From Cryobacterium sp. GrIS_2_6 (GTDB lineage: Bacteria; Actinomycetota; Actinomycetes; Actinomycetales; Microbacteriaceae): a stretch of DNA of 64,000 nt. Location of the stretch: NCBI RefSeq assembly GCF_035984545.1, contig NZ_JAXCHP010000001.1, forward strand, positions 2,976,001-3,040,000, read 5' to 3'. This document shows, one piece after another, positions 63,249-64,000 of this stretch. Under the pieces are notes generated by a model. That model made no database searches. It was not told the origin of the DNA and saw nothing but the letters and a program-made list of their open reading frames with translations. Both the position numbers and the translations under genes were made by a program. How positions within the stretch are numbered: position 1 is the stretch's first letter; each line of letters starts with the position of its first letter.

Positions 63249-63996
63249 CGCGGACATTCCTTCCGTTTGCTGAGGCACAACTCCATTCGCGCATCAGTCT
63301 GTCACGCGCGTTCATCGGCCGCTCAAGAAGCAATTGGAGCACCCTGATTTTGGACAGAGCTCTCCTTACCCAAGATGCTTTTCCTCAATTTGCCTAGCGG
63401 CTCTGCTGCTTGTTCTTCGCCTCAGCAATACGGACTGCGCGAGCCACGCGACAGGTGAAGGCGGGGGGAGCCGCGCGCCGATGTCATAGGCATGACAATC
63501 TCCAGCGCCATCGATTACCCTCCCTCCCACCCTCGGGAGGCCGCCGCACACATACCGTGTATGTCTGCACACGAACGTATCGCCCATACCCGTTTCTGTC
63601 GCCCTGATGCGGCCTGTCCGCTGTGGTGCTGGGCAGGGATCATCTCCGCTTTCTTCGGTGGGAAAGCGATCTTTGCCGACTGCCACTCCACCAAGGATCA
63701 GTTCCTGTGCATCTATACCTGCCTAAATCTATGGTCCTCGGGCGGGCAGGGCACAAACAGCCGAAGCGTGAGCTGGGCCATCTTCGCTGTCCGGGCGGCC
63801 ACTGCCCTCTGGCGGGTTTTCCACGTCTGAGCGGGCGCACTCCGTATTCAGCCGTGGCCTCCATACGGGCAATAATGGGTTGCGTCCATTAGCGTGGTGT
63901 AACCCCGGCCCTGTTGGGCGTGTTGCACCGATGTGAGGCGGCCACCGCGTGATTCTTGGAAAGACCGATCAAGTCTTTTCCGAAGGAGTACACGCG
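63249..63996. other. region upstream of the last gene, no convincing CDS
   Basis: Short Cys/His-rich frames (for example 63492-63830) look non-coding. From about 63890 the DNA resembles an IS leader: GTGTAACCCCGGCCC, then GAAGGAG before an ATG. Confidence 0.4.
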
Positions 63997-64000
63997 ATGA
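63997..64000 (+). CDS. start codon of a gene running off the window
   Basis: ATG 63997 follows GAAGGAG at 9 bases, an excellent ribosome site. Only the first codon is visible. The leader style suggests a transposase gene, but this cannot be shown. Confidence 0.4.

Overview
The window is high-GC DNA with Shine-Dalgarno and apparently leaderless starts, LCP/Lgt-type envelope genes, an ABC sugar importer lacking its own ATPase, and IS21/IS256/IS30/IS3/IS110 transposases of actinobacterial type. This suggests an actinobacterium, most plausibly of the Microbacteriaceae; the lineage is an inference from gene style only. No rRNA, complete tRNA or CRISPR array was seen.

Layout. 1-1968: end of an IS21 element (istA plus the start of istB). 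2.2-18.8 kb: mostly chromosomal-type genes: LCP cell-wall ligase, glutamate decarboxylase, Kup potassium transporter, DUF1345 membrane protein, divergent NRAMP-related and VIT metal transporters, GAF-GGDEF diguanylate cyclase, NCS1 permease with a nitrilase-fold amidase, and Lgt. 18.9-20.1 kb: a graveyard of fragments (IS3 pieces, a P-type ATPase scrap, a decayed fliW). 20.2-22.1 kb: a three-gene operon for an orphan b6-like cytochrome b. 22.2-27.4 kb: nested mobile DNA, in which an IS21 element carrying a DUF1232 passenger gene has split an IS110 transposase gene.

27.8-46.6 kb is the metabolic core: a cysteine hydrolase, then a mannoside-utilisation locus. It has an ABC importer (lipoprotein plus two permeases), two LacI regulators, two GH2 beta-mannosidases, a GH31 alpha-glycosidase, a GH113-like mannanase/mannosidase, a BadF-type sugar kinase and an ABC exporter-type protein. 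None of the hydrolases shows a signal peptide, so manno-oligosaccharides are probably imported and cut in the cytoplasm. Three near-identical 14-bp operator-like palindromes (31895, 32194, 41943) sit before the importer, the first lacI and the second beta-mannosidase operon, and the two LacI proteins share their recognition helix.

46.6-64 kb is accessory DNA: serine resolvase, decayed genes, a (TAGC)10 microsatellite, an IS21 with a clean 6-bp target duplication, an antitoxin-like gene, a replication-relaxation-like protein, an IS256 that cut a gene in two, a 178-bp tandem repeat array split by an IS30 element, and a HAD-phosphatase/antitoxin-like cluster split by an IS3 element. A ribbon-helix-helix two-gene cassette follows, and a coding start lies at the right edge.
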